Below, one piece after another: positions 11,148 to 24,765 of a stretch of 64,000 bases of DNA. Source of the stretch: Saxidomus purpurata (taxonomy: Eukaryota > Mollusca > Bivalvia > Venerida > Veneridae). Under the pieces are notes generated by a model that saw nothing but the letters and a program-made list of their open reading frames with translations, was not told where the DNA came from and searched no databases. The stretch spans positions 124,001 to 188,000 of the forward strand of contig JAFMSR010000029.1 in the NCBI GenBank assembly GCA_022818135.1. The letters run 5' to 3'. A program made the position numbers and the translations under genes. Each line of letters starts with the position of its first letter. The stretch's first letter is position 1.

Positions 11148-13130
11148 TGTTTCAGTAGTTTAATAACTGTTTAAATATCAACATATTCTTTCATTATTTC
11201 ATCTTTTTTATATTATGATTATCAGATATTATGACAGTTCAGGATTTACAAGATCCATGGTCAGGTCACTAAAATTATTCACGAACTATGAAATCCCAAC
11301 TTGCGATTTGATCAATCTGCCTGATAAATGCTAAAAGAAATATGTGTCATTATTAGACATTGTCAGTTCCATAACCATGTATGTACACATGTGAATTCGT
11401 CTGTCTTTTGCAACGATGTCGACAGTAAATATACATACATTGAAATACCTGAATCATTATAAAAGGTAATTAAAAGTCCGTGTATCTTTGTTACAGTTGG
11501 CGATTTGACAAGAAATTGTGCAAAGTACGAATCACACACTTTCGTAAACAAATCTCTTTGGAGCCCCAATCATGGCCAATGGATGTTTATGCTCAAGTTA
11601 TAAAAAATACGATTAAATGTAACTATTCCAAGCTGAGCGACGATCTTATCACATCTTTTTTGTATAGTAATTGCTCTTCATTCTAATCTGAGTTCTAAAT
11701 AAATTGTTGACATTCTTTTCTCCGACCATTAGCGGAAATTTCCGTAAGCGTCCGATATCGATCTTGTCTAAAACAACGACGACTACAACCTAATCTTTTC
11801 GCGAATAAATGACAGTCACGGAAATATGTTTTTGTAAACGTTATCGGTAATTGATGGAATTTTTGGCTGAAACTTTTTGGGCGATTTTTATTCTTATATT
11901 AGTTCAGTTTTCTCATACTTTTGCAGTCATTTTTAAGACAAAATTGTAGGGTATGTGCCTTAAATAAGAAAAATGAATATCATTGATCATTAATAGATTT
12001 TCACCTAGCTTAAGCACTGCTTAATATAATTATGTATTTATTCTATACCTGTAGATTATATGGAAGATGTAATGTCCTTTGTCCCACTAAACACTGGTCT
12101 TATGGAAAAGATGAGTTGTAGTTTGTCCTGAAAATATTTGAAAATATTTATAGACACTTTGATACACATTGTCTTTATCAAAGCCACACATATATCTGAA
12201 AAATACGTTAATACTTGTGAATTGATTCAATTATGACCCTTTTACGATTCCATATTTAGATTTTTTTTCGAAAACCCCCCACATGCTACATGACCATTTT
12301 TCTTTTGTTTCTGCGTTAGATTACGTCGAAAAGACGGGAACTGTTTACTTTGCTCATAATAAAAGGGTAATATATTTAAAGAAACAAAAACAAAAACTTT
12401 TCTGTCTCTGAACTTTCTCAAGGTCACCAATGCAATTTTCAGATTTCCTTCACGCAAACCTGTATACTTCCGTTTACAGTCAAAATTTAATAAACATAGA
12501 TATTTCATAAATAATTACTACTATTAATAACCTATCTAAATACCTCAAGATCCTGCGATTTTCGACTTCTTCTTCGCTGATCACAAACTCAACACAGTAA
12601 CCTTCGCCATGATAGTTCCGTGACATCATCAATGTTTTAGTTATTACGATGGTATTGTAGCGTATCAGAAACATGTTGCAGAATGGCATTTTAAAAACAT
12701 TTAAGTCTATTTGTTTCAATTACAGCACTAGCAAAATAGTGGGACTTTTTGCTATGACATCTTTACAAAGGTTTATTTCGCATAGTGCAAAAAGAAATTA
12801 TTTTGCAATTTTGTCATAACTTTCCCTGTCTGTACTAGTACCTAAAGCATGTCGCAAAAAGTAATGTAATATCAATTTTAATGTTAAGTACTAAGCAGAA
12901 GGACATCAACTTTACTTTAAACAAATATTTACTTAGGTTTTAGACTTCATGGTATTTTATTATTACGCACCAAATCAAGCCGACATTTTTGCAGATATTA
13001 ATGAAGTGAATGTTCTTTTATGTTTTACGGACTTTGACGTGAATTTAAATGTTAAAAACGAATTTTAATAAAGACAATCATGTTTGCAAAGGAACCACCG
13101 TGATTAATATAGATGTATATCCCGAAATGA
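11148..13130. other. No gene recognised
   Basis: AT-rich intergenic or 5'-flanking sequence upstream of the minus-strand P2X7-like pseudogene. A stretch at about 11,720-11,830 is locally richer in CpG and could be a relic promoter or first exon, but I see no supportable coding block. Open frames on both strands up to 88 codons look random. Confidence 0.35.
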
Positions 13131-16100
13131 AAATTACAAAGTCTGGTCCCCCAAAAATCCGGTCACCTAAAAAATCCGGTCGATTTTCTCCCGCCGAAGG
13201 CCTACCGGAATTTCGAGGTTCTACTGTATTCATTCATTTATTTGTTCATTTTTTCCACTACTTATTTTTTTCCTAACTTTTTGTCCAGTCAGTCATCCAG
13301 TCAGTCAAGCAATCAGTTAGTGCATTCTCCGAGTCAGTCGATAAATAAATCAATTGTTTATAATTTATTCAATAAATTCTTACAAACTGTAAGGAACGAT
13401 GCTAGAAACGTTTGGTATGGTGTAACCATTCATTAAGTATACGATATGGTTAATTTTGATGCATTTACGAAAATAAATTGGCACATTTACCTATTTAACG
13501 TTTGATTTTCTTTGTAAATCAGAATTTTCCCCGCATATAATTATTGATATACCAAAGTTAAACTGCCATGGCTATTTTTCAGTTTTATTATTGAATACTT
13601 CCGCAAAAAGTAATGTAAAATAGGGTCAGCTTCTGACAGAATTCTAACCAACTTCGACTATTCAAAATCGCTATATTTAGATCTATGTACAAAATTACAG
13701 ACTCGACATATTCACTACTCTTTCCAACTGGTTAGGTAAGCTGTCCATCTGTAAATATCCGAATACTGTTGAATTGGCGATAGTACAATACCAAACAAAG
13801 AACTATCGCGAATCGACAGTTGTACATACTGCATGTATATTTGTATTTTGTACTTTAGTTCGAGCGAGTCAGTAAACTTCAGAGTTTTTGTTCATTACAT
13901 GCGGATAATTGTGCTGGTACTTTATTATGATGATAATGGAATGAGAGACAACGGAATAAATAAAAACTTACAAGCATTACAAACCGCGAATAAAACGGGC
14001 GGACAACATATCGAATTGATTGTCTTGATTTTGAATTGACTTTTTTTCCTTTTCTTTTTTCTCACTTTCTTGTTTGTTGAAAATAACTGAATTACAAATT
14101 CGGTACACTGTATTGGCATACCCGATAATTTGATCATCCGTTCATAGGCCCACATTTACTTGTACTTTTTAGAATGAACGCTAATTTGCTGGTTAGTTGT
14201 TGCTTGTGTGTCCTTTTTATTTCTGTTGCTCGTCCCTTGTGTGTGTTGCAAAAAGATTTAGTGTTCCTTTTTGTGATTGTACACCAGTTTTTGTTTCCCA
14301 TCTTTCTATTTATGAAGCTATGTCTTAGTCCAAATGAAACATTGAAATGTGAAGGGATTTTCAAGGTTTGCGAAAGTATAGGTTACTCTATTACTGATAC
14401 CGTATAAAGTTGTTCACTATTATATACACAAACATTGACTTTGAAAATACATCCTGATTTATACTGCACTATCCCTTTCGTTCACATTAGGGATCAGTAG
14501 CAGGTTTCACAATCTGAGGCTAAAACACAGGATGTTTGTCCTCGTTATCTTTCTTTAAGCCGTATACTTCAGTGTTATATAAAAGCTGATCGTAAAGAAA
14601 TATTTGTCCAGGAGAAACCTAGTGGAAACTTATGGAGTATTTGTTACAGCATTCTAAACCCTGAAAGAGAATTACTAATATCAAATATGAGATTTCAATG
14701 CAATCTCATCTTATATCTTATTGTCCTTAAGTAATCGTCAAGTGGTCATAGCTTTCGAAATATAACAACACGACGAACGATTTGTTGTTTGTTGTTAATT
14801 TCATATAGTACCGTTAGTAAGGTATAGGCGTTGGAAGTGTGCTTTCTAATGTTACAATTTCGATGATAAAATAGCTGAAATTTTGGTTATTCCTTACAAA
14901 ATCACATTCTTCAAACTCTACTTCTGAGTACTCAAATACAGTTCCCAATTCATCTTCACTCACATACCTCATTCTACTTGAACTCATTCTTCACAATTCA
15001 TACTTACAGTTCAGACTTCACTGTAGCGCTTAATAATTCACATTCACAGTTCTTACTCCACATCAAAATTGAAAAGATTGAGACTTCAAATATGGAGGCC
15101 ATTTTAATAACTTAATTTGCATAATCTGCATTTTAAGCCATCAATGAATAAGCTGTTTTGTGTATTTTGATAAAACTTTGTGAATGATGAACTGGCACTT
15201 GTAGTGATGAACTGTTTTCAATGTTCTAGATTTAGATAGTTGTCTTTCATAACGAGAAACTTTGATAAAAATGCAATGAGTACTGAACAAAATGAAAAAA
15301 CGCGAAACTCAGGCGACCGAAACTGACCAGATCTGGGTTATTTTTTCTCAGATGTCTCAAACTTGACAGACTTCGCTGACAGTGAGTACCTCACATCATG
15401 GAAATATGACTCGGATCTATTATAGGGTTTGGACTAGCCAAACAAACATTGGATTATACAGAAAAACTCCTCTTCTGAATCCATTTAACATCAGAGATGA
15501 AGCGATGCTTTCGCATTACAGAAACGAACTGTAGGTAAATATTATAAGCACATACTAAATCAAACTTCAGGAAAACAATCAATTAATTGTAGCCATACTT
15601 TAATGAGGAGAGGATTGATTTAATCAAATAAATTGATAAATGAATCGTAGTTAAATAATTTGTACCAGATGTCCCAAGTCACATACTTGACAGCCAGCCA
15701 GCAATGTACATTTTTGCACATGCACATGTCTTTCAGCAATATGAAAGCAATCGGGAGAACTATTTTGATTGTTTTCTGTTGTCTTTATTACCAACAAATA
15801 AACGGAGCAAAATACTGAAAATCGTAACAGCAACCCTCTGCACGAACTGCAAATAGTTTTGCACTGCGAGTGTAAACATATTGTCTTTAATAAGATCCAT
15901 CTGGAGGCAGCATAGTCAGGGTCAGGATGGTCACCAAGGCACGTGAAGGTTTACTTTGCTACTGAACTAATGAAGTACGGCTGAAACTTCATTATAATGC
16001 TTAGTTAGATAAATCACTCTAAAAATTCCAGGGCATGCTTTATGTTTTTTTGTATTGTGTGTATATTTAAAAAAAGCCAGTTTACAACAGGCAATGTGCA

Positions 16101-17775
16101 GAAACAACGACCAGCATCCAAAGCTGCGCATACTTGACGTAAAATGCATATTTTTAAAATTTCTATTGGTAAGATCGAAACAGATTCTAAACTTTGTTGC
16201 CCTTTACAACAAGTTGTGAGGATAACTTCTGTTTAGCGTTAAGTTACCCTTATATATTTTGTTAGCGCGCAGGAGGACGGAAACTGAATGTTTGAGGTGT
16301 TCCAAAGCTGAAATAATCATTTGATTGTTTCTCCCTAGAGATGGCTATACAGCACTACAGATTATGTTCTGGGTATTTAATATTTCTTTTCTGTATACTC
16401 AATATTGTAACTGTCATCTTGATACTAGCTAAACCAAATGTCTTGTAACCAGGGTTTTCAGCCACGTATTCATTTACACCGAAGGGTCTCGAGCTTCGAT
16501 ACACTGCAGAGGCACACTCAAATATTGATATTAAAGGTTAAAGTTACAGGTATTTGTTTATGCAGCGGTACTAATCAATATGTAACACATAGTAAACTGT
16601 GGAAAAGTTAACAATGTTTTTTTGTTTCCGCCTAAGAATATATAAGCATTTTATTTATTGGGATGTCTTAACGGTGGTAGACAGTCATAGGCGATGCTTT
16701 AAAGTTAGGATGCCGTTTCAGGTAAACAAATTTCTTTTCTCACCTAATCTGTACATATTATATCTAATCATTTTGAAATTCAAATTACATGTACCTTACT
16801 ATTTTGACAAATCGAAAATATCAATCAGAAACTTCATGCAATTGATGTTGTTCATATCGATTTCAATGAATATATTTATATTTGCAGTCATGTAGTTGGC
16901 TAGCAGTTATCCCAGCTGTTAGACCTATGACTCAGATTGTTGAGGTAATGGAGTGCATATATTGTATAAATGAACTTCTATTGTGGCTTCCTAGATCTAA
17001 ATACACTCAACAACACCTCAAAGACATGTCGTAGTTTATTAAATTTTCTTTTCTCTTTGGATGAATATTTTATGGTCGTAATAACAACGACTGAGCTTTA
17101 ACAATCTACCAGATTGGTATCCAACTCAGTGGTAGGCAACGTTTTAAACACAGTAGCTCCAATATTTAAAATTCACAAAAACGTTTAAACGGCCAGGTTG
17201 TAAACAGTCAGCGCATTACACAGCCAGTCGTTAATGATTTACAAATATGTCAAAAGCAGACAAATGCCAATGGGTGACCATCCAAATCTTGTAAGAATAA
17301 GTTCTTGAGAAAATGTAAGGTGAGAGTTTTGCCTGATTGAAATCCAAAACTAAAATTTAACTTGAGGCATATTAATGGTAATGAGCATCGTGGAGGCCCT
17401 TTAACTTGTTCTTACTTGGACGTACCAGTTTTCTGCAATCTGGTTCTTCTCATGAATTAATCGTAGTAAGTTTATTCATATGAAAACATCTCTACGAAGA
17501 AAAGCAACCCTGTATCAGACCAATTCACGAGTTTTGATTAGTGAGTGCACGGAAAAGGAAATCTCTGTAAGGTTAGAAACATCAACTACGTCAATGAATT
17601 TAGTGTGTAGGATATTTTGATAAAAGCAGGATAAAATATCGAAAAAATGGGTAACTAAATTGATGTGCTGATAACAACTGTACAATTGCACTATGGGAAA
17701 GTAGTGCAAGAAGAAATACCAGATCAAGCTGCTGTTTGAATGTCGATTATGATACGACCATGTAAAACAAGGTAA
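13131..17775. other. No gene recognised; minor low-complexity sequence
   Basis: Mostly AT-rich sequence. At 13,140-13,215 there is a GC-richer segment with repeated AAATCCGGTC motifs that may be the end of a dispersed repeat. At 13,285-13,335 a short CAGTCAGTC-type simple repeat occurs. At 14,900-15,060 a degenerate CATTC/CACATTC-rich tract occurs. None gives a coding signal. The frame at 14,174-14,404 starts with a hydrophobic stretch resembling a signal peptide but lacks supporting context. Confidence 0.35.
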
Positions 17776-17829
17776 AACATGATGGCCCTATATCGCTCAC
17801 CCGAGTACCAGTGCACTTAAATAAGGAAG

Positions 17830-18410
17830 TAACTTGTTGCTAGGGAAAGTCACTGGTTGCTAAGATAATCACTGGTCAGTACTTTAAAGTTCTTGATTTC
17901 AAAACACAACTGTTGCTTGTTGCTAAGGATGTCAGTGGTTGCTAAGGACTCACTGGTGGCAAAATAATGCTTAGGGTTGCGAAGGAAGTCATTTATTGCT
18001 AGGGGAAGTCATTGGTTGCAAGAGGCAGTCGTTGGTTGCTAGGGGACTATATTATCACTAAGTAAGTCATCACTGGTTGCTTAGGAGGTCACTGATTGTT
18101 AAGGGTAGTCACTGGTTGCTATTGAACAAAATTGTTGCATAGGAAGTCAATGGTTTCTAAGAATGTCACTTTTTGCTTATGAAAGTCACTGGTTGCTAAA
18201 GAAGTCACTGGCTGCTACGGAAGTCACGTTTTGCTAGGGGAAGTCACTTATTGCTAAGAAAGTAAATGGTTGCTAAGAAAGTTACTTGTTCCAAGAGGAA
18301 GTCAATGGTTGCTAAGGGAAGTCACTGGTTTCCATGGAAGTCACTGTTTATAAGGAAGTCAGTGTTGCTTGGTAAGTCGCTGGTTGCTTTAGGAACTCAC
18401 TTGAAGCTAG
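17830..18410. repeat. About 20-bp minisatellite (GTCACTGGTTGCTAAGGAA)
   Basis: Some 25 imperfect copies of a 19-22 bp unit (consensus GTCACTGGTTGCTAAGGAA) run head to tail across about 580 bp. Substitutions and 1-3 bp length changes are scattered through the array. It is the first array inside the composite element. Confidence 0.85.
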
Positions 18411-18439
18411 GTTTTTCCTATAAGACTATTTACAGACAA

Positions 18440-19330
18440 GGGAACCCCCTCCCCAAATTTTGACCCAAGGGGCATGATTTGAACATTTTTTGTAGAGGTC
18501 CACTGGACCGATGTTACATACCAAATATTTAAGCTCTAGAGCTCTAGGTCATGTGATCTGGAGCAGGTTTCTGAGTGACACTCTATGTGTGGTCAATAGG
18601 GACCGTATTTGAAGAAGCTTGGTAGAGGTCAACTAGGCAATGTTGCATGCTAAATATCTAAACTTTAGGCTTTGCGGTTTGAGAGAAGAAGATTTTTAAC
18701 GTTTTTTCCAAAATAAACCTATGTAAAATCAAGTGACCCCCGGGCAGGCTGAATTTTGACCAAGGGGTCATAATTTGAACAATCTTGATAGAGTTCTATA
18801 AACCAATGCTACGTGCTAAATATCTAAGCTCTAGGTCTTGTGGTTTCTGAAAAGAAGATTTTTAACTTTTTTCCAATAAAAACCTATGTAAAATAAAGTG
18901 ACCCCCCGGGCGGGCTCAATTTTGCCCGGGGGTCATAATTTGAACACTCTTGGTAGAGGTCTACTAGCCAATGATACTTGCTAAATATCTAAGCTCTAGG
19001 ACTTGTAGTTTCAGAGAAGAAGATTTTTTAACGTTTTTCCTATAAAAGACTCCCCGGGCGGACATAATTTTGACATTTGGTTAATAATTTGAACAATCTT
19101 GGTAGAGGTTTGCTAGCTTATGCTACATAAATAGCTTAGCTCTAGGCCTTGTAGTTTCAGAGAAGAAGATTTTTAACGTTTTTCCTATATAAGCCTTTAT
19201 AAAATCAGGTGACCCCCAAGGCGGGCTCAATTTTGACCAGGGGGTCATAATTTGAACAATCTTGGTAGAGGTTTACTAGGCAATGTTACATGCAAAATAT
19301 CTAAGCTCTCAGTCTTTTTAGTTTCAGAGA
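18440..19330. repeat. Tandem array of about 150-165 bp units
   Basis: Six diverged copies, recognisable by CATAATTTGAACAATCTTGG near 18,470, 18,603, 18,767, 18,931, 19,083 and 19,244. Each is followed by TAGAGGT, a TACATGCTAAATATCTAAGCTCTAGG-like stretch and GAGAAGAAGATTTTTAACG. It is non-coding and the second array of the composite element. Confidence 0.8.
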
Positions 19331-19494
19331 AGAAGAATTTTAATGTTTTCCCTATTTGTTGCCATGGAAACCAGAGTTATGCATGGAACGAAATTTCCTT
19401 TAAAACCTTTGGAAGAGCTTCAAGCAAGGAAAATGTCTTATCAACATTGATAAAGTATAGTAAAGAAATTAAAGTGCTAGACTGCAAACTCAAT

Positions 19495-19975
19495 TAGATA
19501 TTGCAATTTTTGTTAAACCAGGGGTCATAACTCCGGAAGAACTAATATGATCAAGCCCAGATCTTACGGTAATACACATTCTCTGTAAATATGATAAGGA
19601 TTAGTGAAAAAATGAAGGTGCTAGAGTATAAACATAGTTAAATATTGCATTTTTTGTTAAATCAGGGACCATTACTCTGGAATAACTACACCGATCAAAT
19701 CCATAATTGATCTCGTCCAAGATCTTGTAGTCATACACATTCTCTGTAAATATGGTCAGAATTAGTGAAGAAATGAAGGTCCTAGAGTGTAAACATAGTT
19801 AAATATTGCATTCTTTGTTAAATCAGGGGCCATAATTCAGGAAGTACTGATCAGATTAAGTTCATAATTGAACTCATCCGAGGTGTTGCGGCTATGTATA
19901 TTGTGTTTAAGTTTCATTATGATTGATTGAAAAATGTAGATGCTAGAGTGTAAACAAACGAATTGTGGACAGACT
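19495..19975. repeat. Tandem array of about 155-bp units
   Basis: Three copies start near 19,500, 19,652 and 19,807 with TTTTTGTTAAATCAGGGG. They contain CATTCTCTGTAAATATG and end GTGCTAGAGTGTAAAC. This third array leads directly into the GACGG-type tract at the right end of the composite element. Confidence 0.8.
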
Positions 19976-20050
19976 GACGGACGGACGACGGACGCCGGAC
20001 ATTCAACGATGTTAAAAGCTCATCATAGCCATTTTGTAGAGAGGTGAGAT

Positions 20051-20817
20051 AAAAACAGTACAGACAGTTTCGAACGACTGCAGACTAGTTCATGGCTTAC
20101 GGGCTCAATTACACAGTTTTTTCACCGGCTCTGGTGTAAGACAATGACTGCGTTGAAATTGCCAACTTACGCTGATTACGGAAGATAATCATATACATAT
20201 CACGGAAAATTACGGATATTTACGGAACGTACGTACCTCGATATAAGAGTTTGGATTTTTATTTTCAAATTTATAATGTTAATTCACCCAAAACCTTTTT
20301 ATTTACAACGAATACATCTAAATCCACCTAAAAATAAATTTCTTTTAAAAAGATAGACTTAACGTGTATTTCCGATTAAGAAAACATTGGACATTGTATT
20401 CATCCGTTGACTAAAGGACTTCCGCTATGCCGTTGTTGAGCACAGAACTGCAACCAGTTGGTAAACAGCGCTGCTCTTGATCAGTTAATCGCATCAAATA
20501 AGTAACATTCCTTAACAATATTTTGAAACAGTACATATACTTATATGCATCGTAATCGTCATAAAGTGGTGTAAGACCTAAGTGGGTACATGTAAGATCG
20601 TTTTTATATGCCGTTGCTGAGCACTGACAGTTAGTTAATAAACAAACGTAGAAAATGCAAATACTATTTGAACTTTTATGTCTGGGGATTGAATGGTTCT
20701 GCCTAATCGGAAATGAAGGCTTAGAATTAAAGAATATGGTTGCACACTCTGAATCAACACGGCAAAATTAAGAACTGTAGTTTGTCGATTATCGTTTGAA
20801 TATTTCGTGAAAAAATG
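20051..20817. other. No gene; short duplicated motif
   Basis: AT-rich sequence. TATGCCGTTGTTGAGCAC (near 20,426) recurs as TATGCCGTTGCTGAGCAC (near 20,607), a small direct duplication of unknown meaning. Nothing else was recognised. Confidence 0.35.
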
Positions 20818-20832
20818 ATCTTGAACGATCTT

Positions 20833-21059
20833 AGTTTATACTAATTTATTTATTCTCGATTGCGAAACAAGTTCTTACAACTTATATAAATCGCTCTCGA
20901 GACTCATACCAGATGGAATCAACCTCGAAGAGAGAGAGGCAATGTGGAATTATTTGTGTCTTGCCTAAGGACACTACCGACAAGGCGATAGTAGGGATCG
21001 AACCCGGGGCTCTTCGATCCTGAGGCGAACGCGCTACCACTGAGCCACGGCGGCTCCCA
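20833..21059 (-). mobile_element. tRNA-derived SINE with perfect 15-bp target duplication
   Basis: ATCTTGAACGATCTT occurs exactly at 20,818-20,832 and 21,060-21,074, flanking 227 bp. Read on the minus strand, the insert begins with a tRNA-like head containing GTGGCTCAGTGGTAGC (A box) and GGGTTCGATCC (B box). A body with TTAGGCAAGACAC and CTCGAGAGCGATTTATA follows, and the tail is AATAAATAAATTAG. The perfect duplication means a fairly recent LINE-mediated insertion. Related copies occur at 35,467-35,729 and 56,480-56,862. Confidence 0.95.
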
Positions 21060-21074
21060 ATCTTGAACGATCTT

Positions 21075-23124
21075 GAAACAATGTTGATATATATGATGTC
21101 CTTGTGTGGAAAATGAAATTGTTAAATTAGATATTTTTCATAAACAGAATTACAAAACATGGCTTGACTCTTTTTTAAGTTGCTCCCTTTAGAATTTAGT
21201 TAAAAACAATGTTCTTCCAACTGTCCGAAATAAACATATTTTAGAACGAACCTTCCAATAAAAGATTTCCATATAAATTCATTTAAAACTATTCTGTAAT
21301 TTTTAAATTACATGCTACCAACTTATAAAGCGTTACAAACGCTTTTGAAATTTCAATGTAAACATATAGTTTAGCGGTACCGTCAAACCAAGCACACTTA
21401 CATTTTCAGATTTCTAGAATTGATATGTAGATGTGTACTTGTGTTGTTGATACTAGCCATTACTTTTGTTTTTGTTTATAATTATGGAGAATTTTTTTTT
21501 ATCGGAAACCTTGAACGAGAAGCTTTACCATAGAAGTCTATAACGGTATTCCCGCGCTTGATATGTTGTGACATCACTATGAACATTTAGTTGCTTAATT
21601 TGATGTGTGCTGCACTATTAACTTTGGCAACACTCAAGTATGAGCTATGAATTTTAAAGTTTAAAGTGTAAATTATAAAATTTAAGAATCGTCAAAAGTA
21701 TAGAATATTTGTAATGGCCACCAAGATTTCCCAATGTTGTCATTATCATTGAATAGTTTACTGGTTTGCTTATGTGCATCACATCCATACAATTGTAACT
21801 TCTAGTACAAATCTGTATCATATGTTTCAAGTTAGCTTCTTTAAATAAGACTTTCATTGCCGCATTTAGCAATAAGATTTTCTGTATCTCCAAAGTACAT
21901 GTTAATTTTGAATATAACTTGACTGTAATCTACGTTGCTATGAAACGTTATCATCATTTTCATTCGTGGTAGCACTTAAGACAAGTCTTTAAACCATCCA
22001 ATCAGTTACTTATATATGCTATGTCAAATACAGATGCGCAAAAGGTCTTACAAATTTCGGGACTTGGTTCAAGGCATGTGTGTAAAGCCATTTTCGATGG
22101 GGTGGATACAGATGTCTTTGCAACGAATCAGGGTGGAATGTTTCCCTACCTTGTGTGTCAAGTGACTCAAGGACCGGAACATCTGATTTCTGTAATGAAA
22201 AGAGAAGTTCTCAATTGAAACTGCACGGAATCCTTGAAAGGATATCTAAACGAATACGTTAAAACAGTAAAAACAGTTAAAACACAACACATTTTTTAAA
22301 AGAAAACATATATTTTAAAAGAAAAATATAGAAATATATCTTTTCTTAATAAAATATATCTGTATGGAAATGTAGCTTTATTGAATGGATGGATTCAAAT
22401 TCATTATTCACAGTTGCAATCGTTTGGTAATTTATAACAATTTTAAACTGTATAAATAAATGTTACAGACCTACTTAATTACTATTGTAAAATTTCACTT
22501 CATATTCATGGGAAAACCAAAAAGTGCGAAAGGTAATTTGTATTTCGTTGTGAAAACATCATTGCCACGAGTTGCAGATTTCGAAAATACATAAGATACC
22601 GATATATAAAGACTATGTCAAGTTAACGGCGAAACAGTACGTAAGTTTCCCTCTGGACGAATCTGTCCATATTTTACCTTATTTGTGATCTACAAAACAT
22701 TACCCCAGTTTCAACTAGATGCAATTGCCGTATTTCGAATAATTATGGCCATAAAAGCTGACGTGGTTTTGGTTGTTACGCAATAACCAAAAGGAAACCA
22801 AACCTTTGTGAAATTAAAGATATCACTAAAAGTTGTGAATAGCTAAAGATGTCACTATGGCAGTTATTCGAGCATTTTGCTAGCCGCTGCAACCTACTTG
22901 AAAACAGTAAAGGAAAAGAGCACTACAGATGGGTGCTGTACGCTGATGGCAACGCTTGCATTAAAATGAATATATAAGAATTATCAAGACACCATCAAAG
23001 CACTTTATGCCGGCGATATGCTTAACGTAGCTTAACACTCGTATGAACTTTCAATGGTATTCAGTCAGTGATTTCTGAATGAAAACACTCCCGGAAAAGA
23101 AACTTCGCAAAATACATTGATACA
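21075..23124. other. No gene recognised
   Basis: AT-rich sequence. A 65-codon frame at 22,021-22,218 (+) begins MSNTDAQKVLQISGLG and is slightly GC-richer than its surroundings. It matches nothing I recognise and has no exon or promoter support. No repeats were seen. Confidence 0.35.
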
Positions 23125-23982
23125 CACCGGTAAACCCGATAAAGCGGGAGCGACTGGAAAACCTGGAGCGACTGACAGAAAAGATAATTATTTGTTGTAA
23201 TGATAAATATTTCCCTATTTTTTCGTTATACTATTAAATCTATATAGACAAGTAATTAATAGTATTAAAGGGCGATGGTTTATGCACTAATTGGTCTTTT
23301 CAGATTCAAATTTGGGGAAGTATTACCCGAGAAATCACTTGTTGAAAGCTCAATTTCACGTTGGAAATGGTTTAAACCTGGTTTACGAGTCCATATCAAC
23401 GACGTACCAACCCGTATTTCTAACTAATCCAATAAAATGTTGTATAAACTACAATCTCTCTAAATTTCAACCATTTGACGTTTTGGTGATGCTGTCGAAC
23501 TTTAAGGTGATAAATGTACCGTTCAAAATGATAAAGCTGGCGCGACTTAAAAAAATGATGATAAGAGATTGCGCGACTGAAAGAAATGTCATATATCGAG
23601 TGAAATATTGTCCAGTCAAGCGTTTTTACCTGTTTCGATGTAAAATATTGCCAGTAAATGATTAAACTGGTGAAAACCCGACTTGTGAAGATATAATCAG
23701 CTACTTGTATATGTGAACTCTGTATATGTGACGTTACTACATGAGCTTTGAATTATTTAGATTACAAATCCACGTCTTATAATGTTTGATATCGAATGAC
23801 TTTTATAAAATGATGTGAGAAATACATGTAGCTCCTAACGTGCATAAACGACCACCTGTATACAGCGTGACATTGTCTATAACGGCCAGCGTTATGTATG
23901 ACACACGACAATCCCTTGCTATATATTGAACAGCGCAGTTAGCGGTAACTTAAAATGTCGTTAATTGCGAAATATATAGTGT

Positions 23983-24765
23983 GTGAATAATCTCACCAAA
24001 ACCTGGCTAGAGGGCGGGTCTAATACGTCCTTGATAAATTTCACAAATCCAATATTTAGCACGGACGTCAAACCTTGCGCGGATTTCTACACAATAATTT
24101 ATAAATTAATGATACAGCGGATTGCACGAGAAGTTGTGTGTTCTTACTTCTCTGTTAATATGCCTATTTTTTCGTGCATCCCTTCCGACCAACTGCATGT
24201 ATGCTTCACAGCTACAAACCGACATAATACATGTGTCCTTGAATTAACCAAAGTTCAAGGAGAAATCATTCCAACAGTGTTTCATACATCAGCTTTTCCA
24301 GACTACTTCTACGGAACGTCTTGTCAGAATGCAAGCTTCAAAAAGGAATCAGAGCTTGTTTCAGCCATTTGCTTTTTTTCTAGCTCAGTTTTGTACTTTA
24401 CCTACTCAAATCTCACAGTTTTGTTTTGCAAAATATAAACACGGATAAGAAATATCAGGCATTTTCATAAAATGTCAGCATGTTGTTCATTTTTGTTAAT
24501 TTACGGAAAAGTATTGCAATTTGAACTACATGCTGTTAAAAGGGTAGGAAGCAATGACTATTTTCAGGTCTATTTTGAGTTGGCCTACACGGGATTGTTC
24601 ACGGTGTATACAGGCTCATATACAGGGGCTCTTGACCAATCAGAATCTTTTAAATTTATCTGCGGAATTATAATAATATATATATTCATACAAGGCTTGA
24701 TAAAGTTTTCATGCATACTAGAGTTTCATGTCAATGTCGCTAAATGGCGATGTATAGCGTCGTGA
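23983..24765 (+). other. Open stretch of unknown nature inside the inverted-repeat structure
   Basis: A 151-codon frame (23,983-24,438) and a 97-codon frame (24,472-24,765) share one reading register with a single TAA (24,436-24,438) between them. The first product is rich in Phe, Cys and Ser without a recognisable domain. The second contains a hydrophobic stretch (FICGIIIIYIFIQGLIKF) near residues 63-80. Both are long for this base composition but could be chance. I do not recognise a function. Their position within the arms would fit a degenerate element-encoded protein. Confidence 0.2.

Larger units (their letters stand above)
17775..20050. mobile_element. Composite interspersed element with three different tandem arrays
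   Basis: The left end carries GATGGCCCTATATCGCTCACC (17,780-17,801). The right end carries GCTCATCATAGCCATTTTG then AGAGGTGAGAT (20,019-20,050), so CTCACC and GGTGAG mark opposed ends. Between them are three unrelated arrays: an approximately 20-bp minisatellite, then about 160-bp units, then about 155-bp units. A GACGGACGGACGACGGACG tract sits near the right end. The overall plan matches the element at 32,190-33,005. No protein is encoded. The boundaries and the idea that this is one element are inferred. Confidence 0.6.

Noticed and set aside
14174..14407. Frame with a signal-peptide-like N-terminus
   Set aside because: Hydrophobic runs are expected by chance in T-rich sequence. No exon structure or domain follows.
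17830..18410. CRISPR-like array
   Set aside because: The units are contiguous diverged minisatellite copies without unique spacers, and the genome is eukaryotic.
22021..22218. 65-codon plus-strand frame
   Set aside because: It looks slightly coding-like but matches nothing I recognise and has no splice or promoter support.
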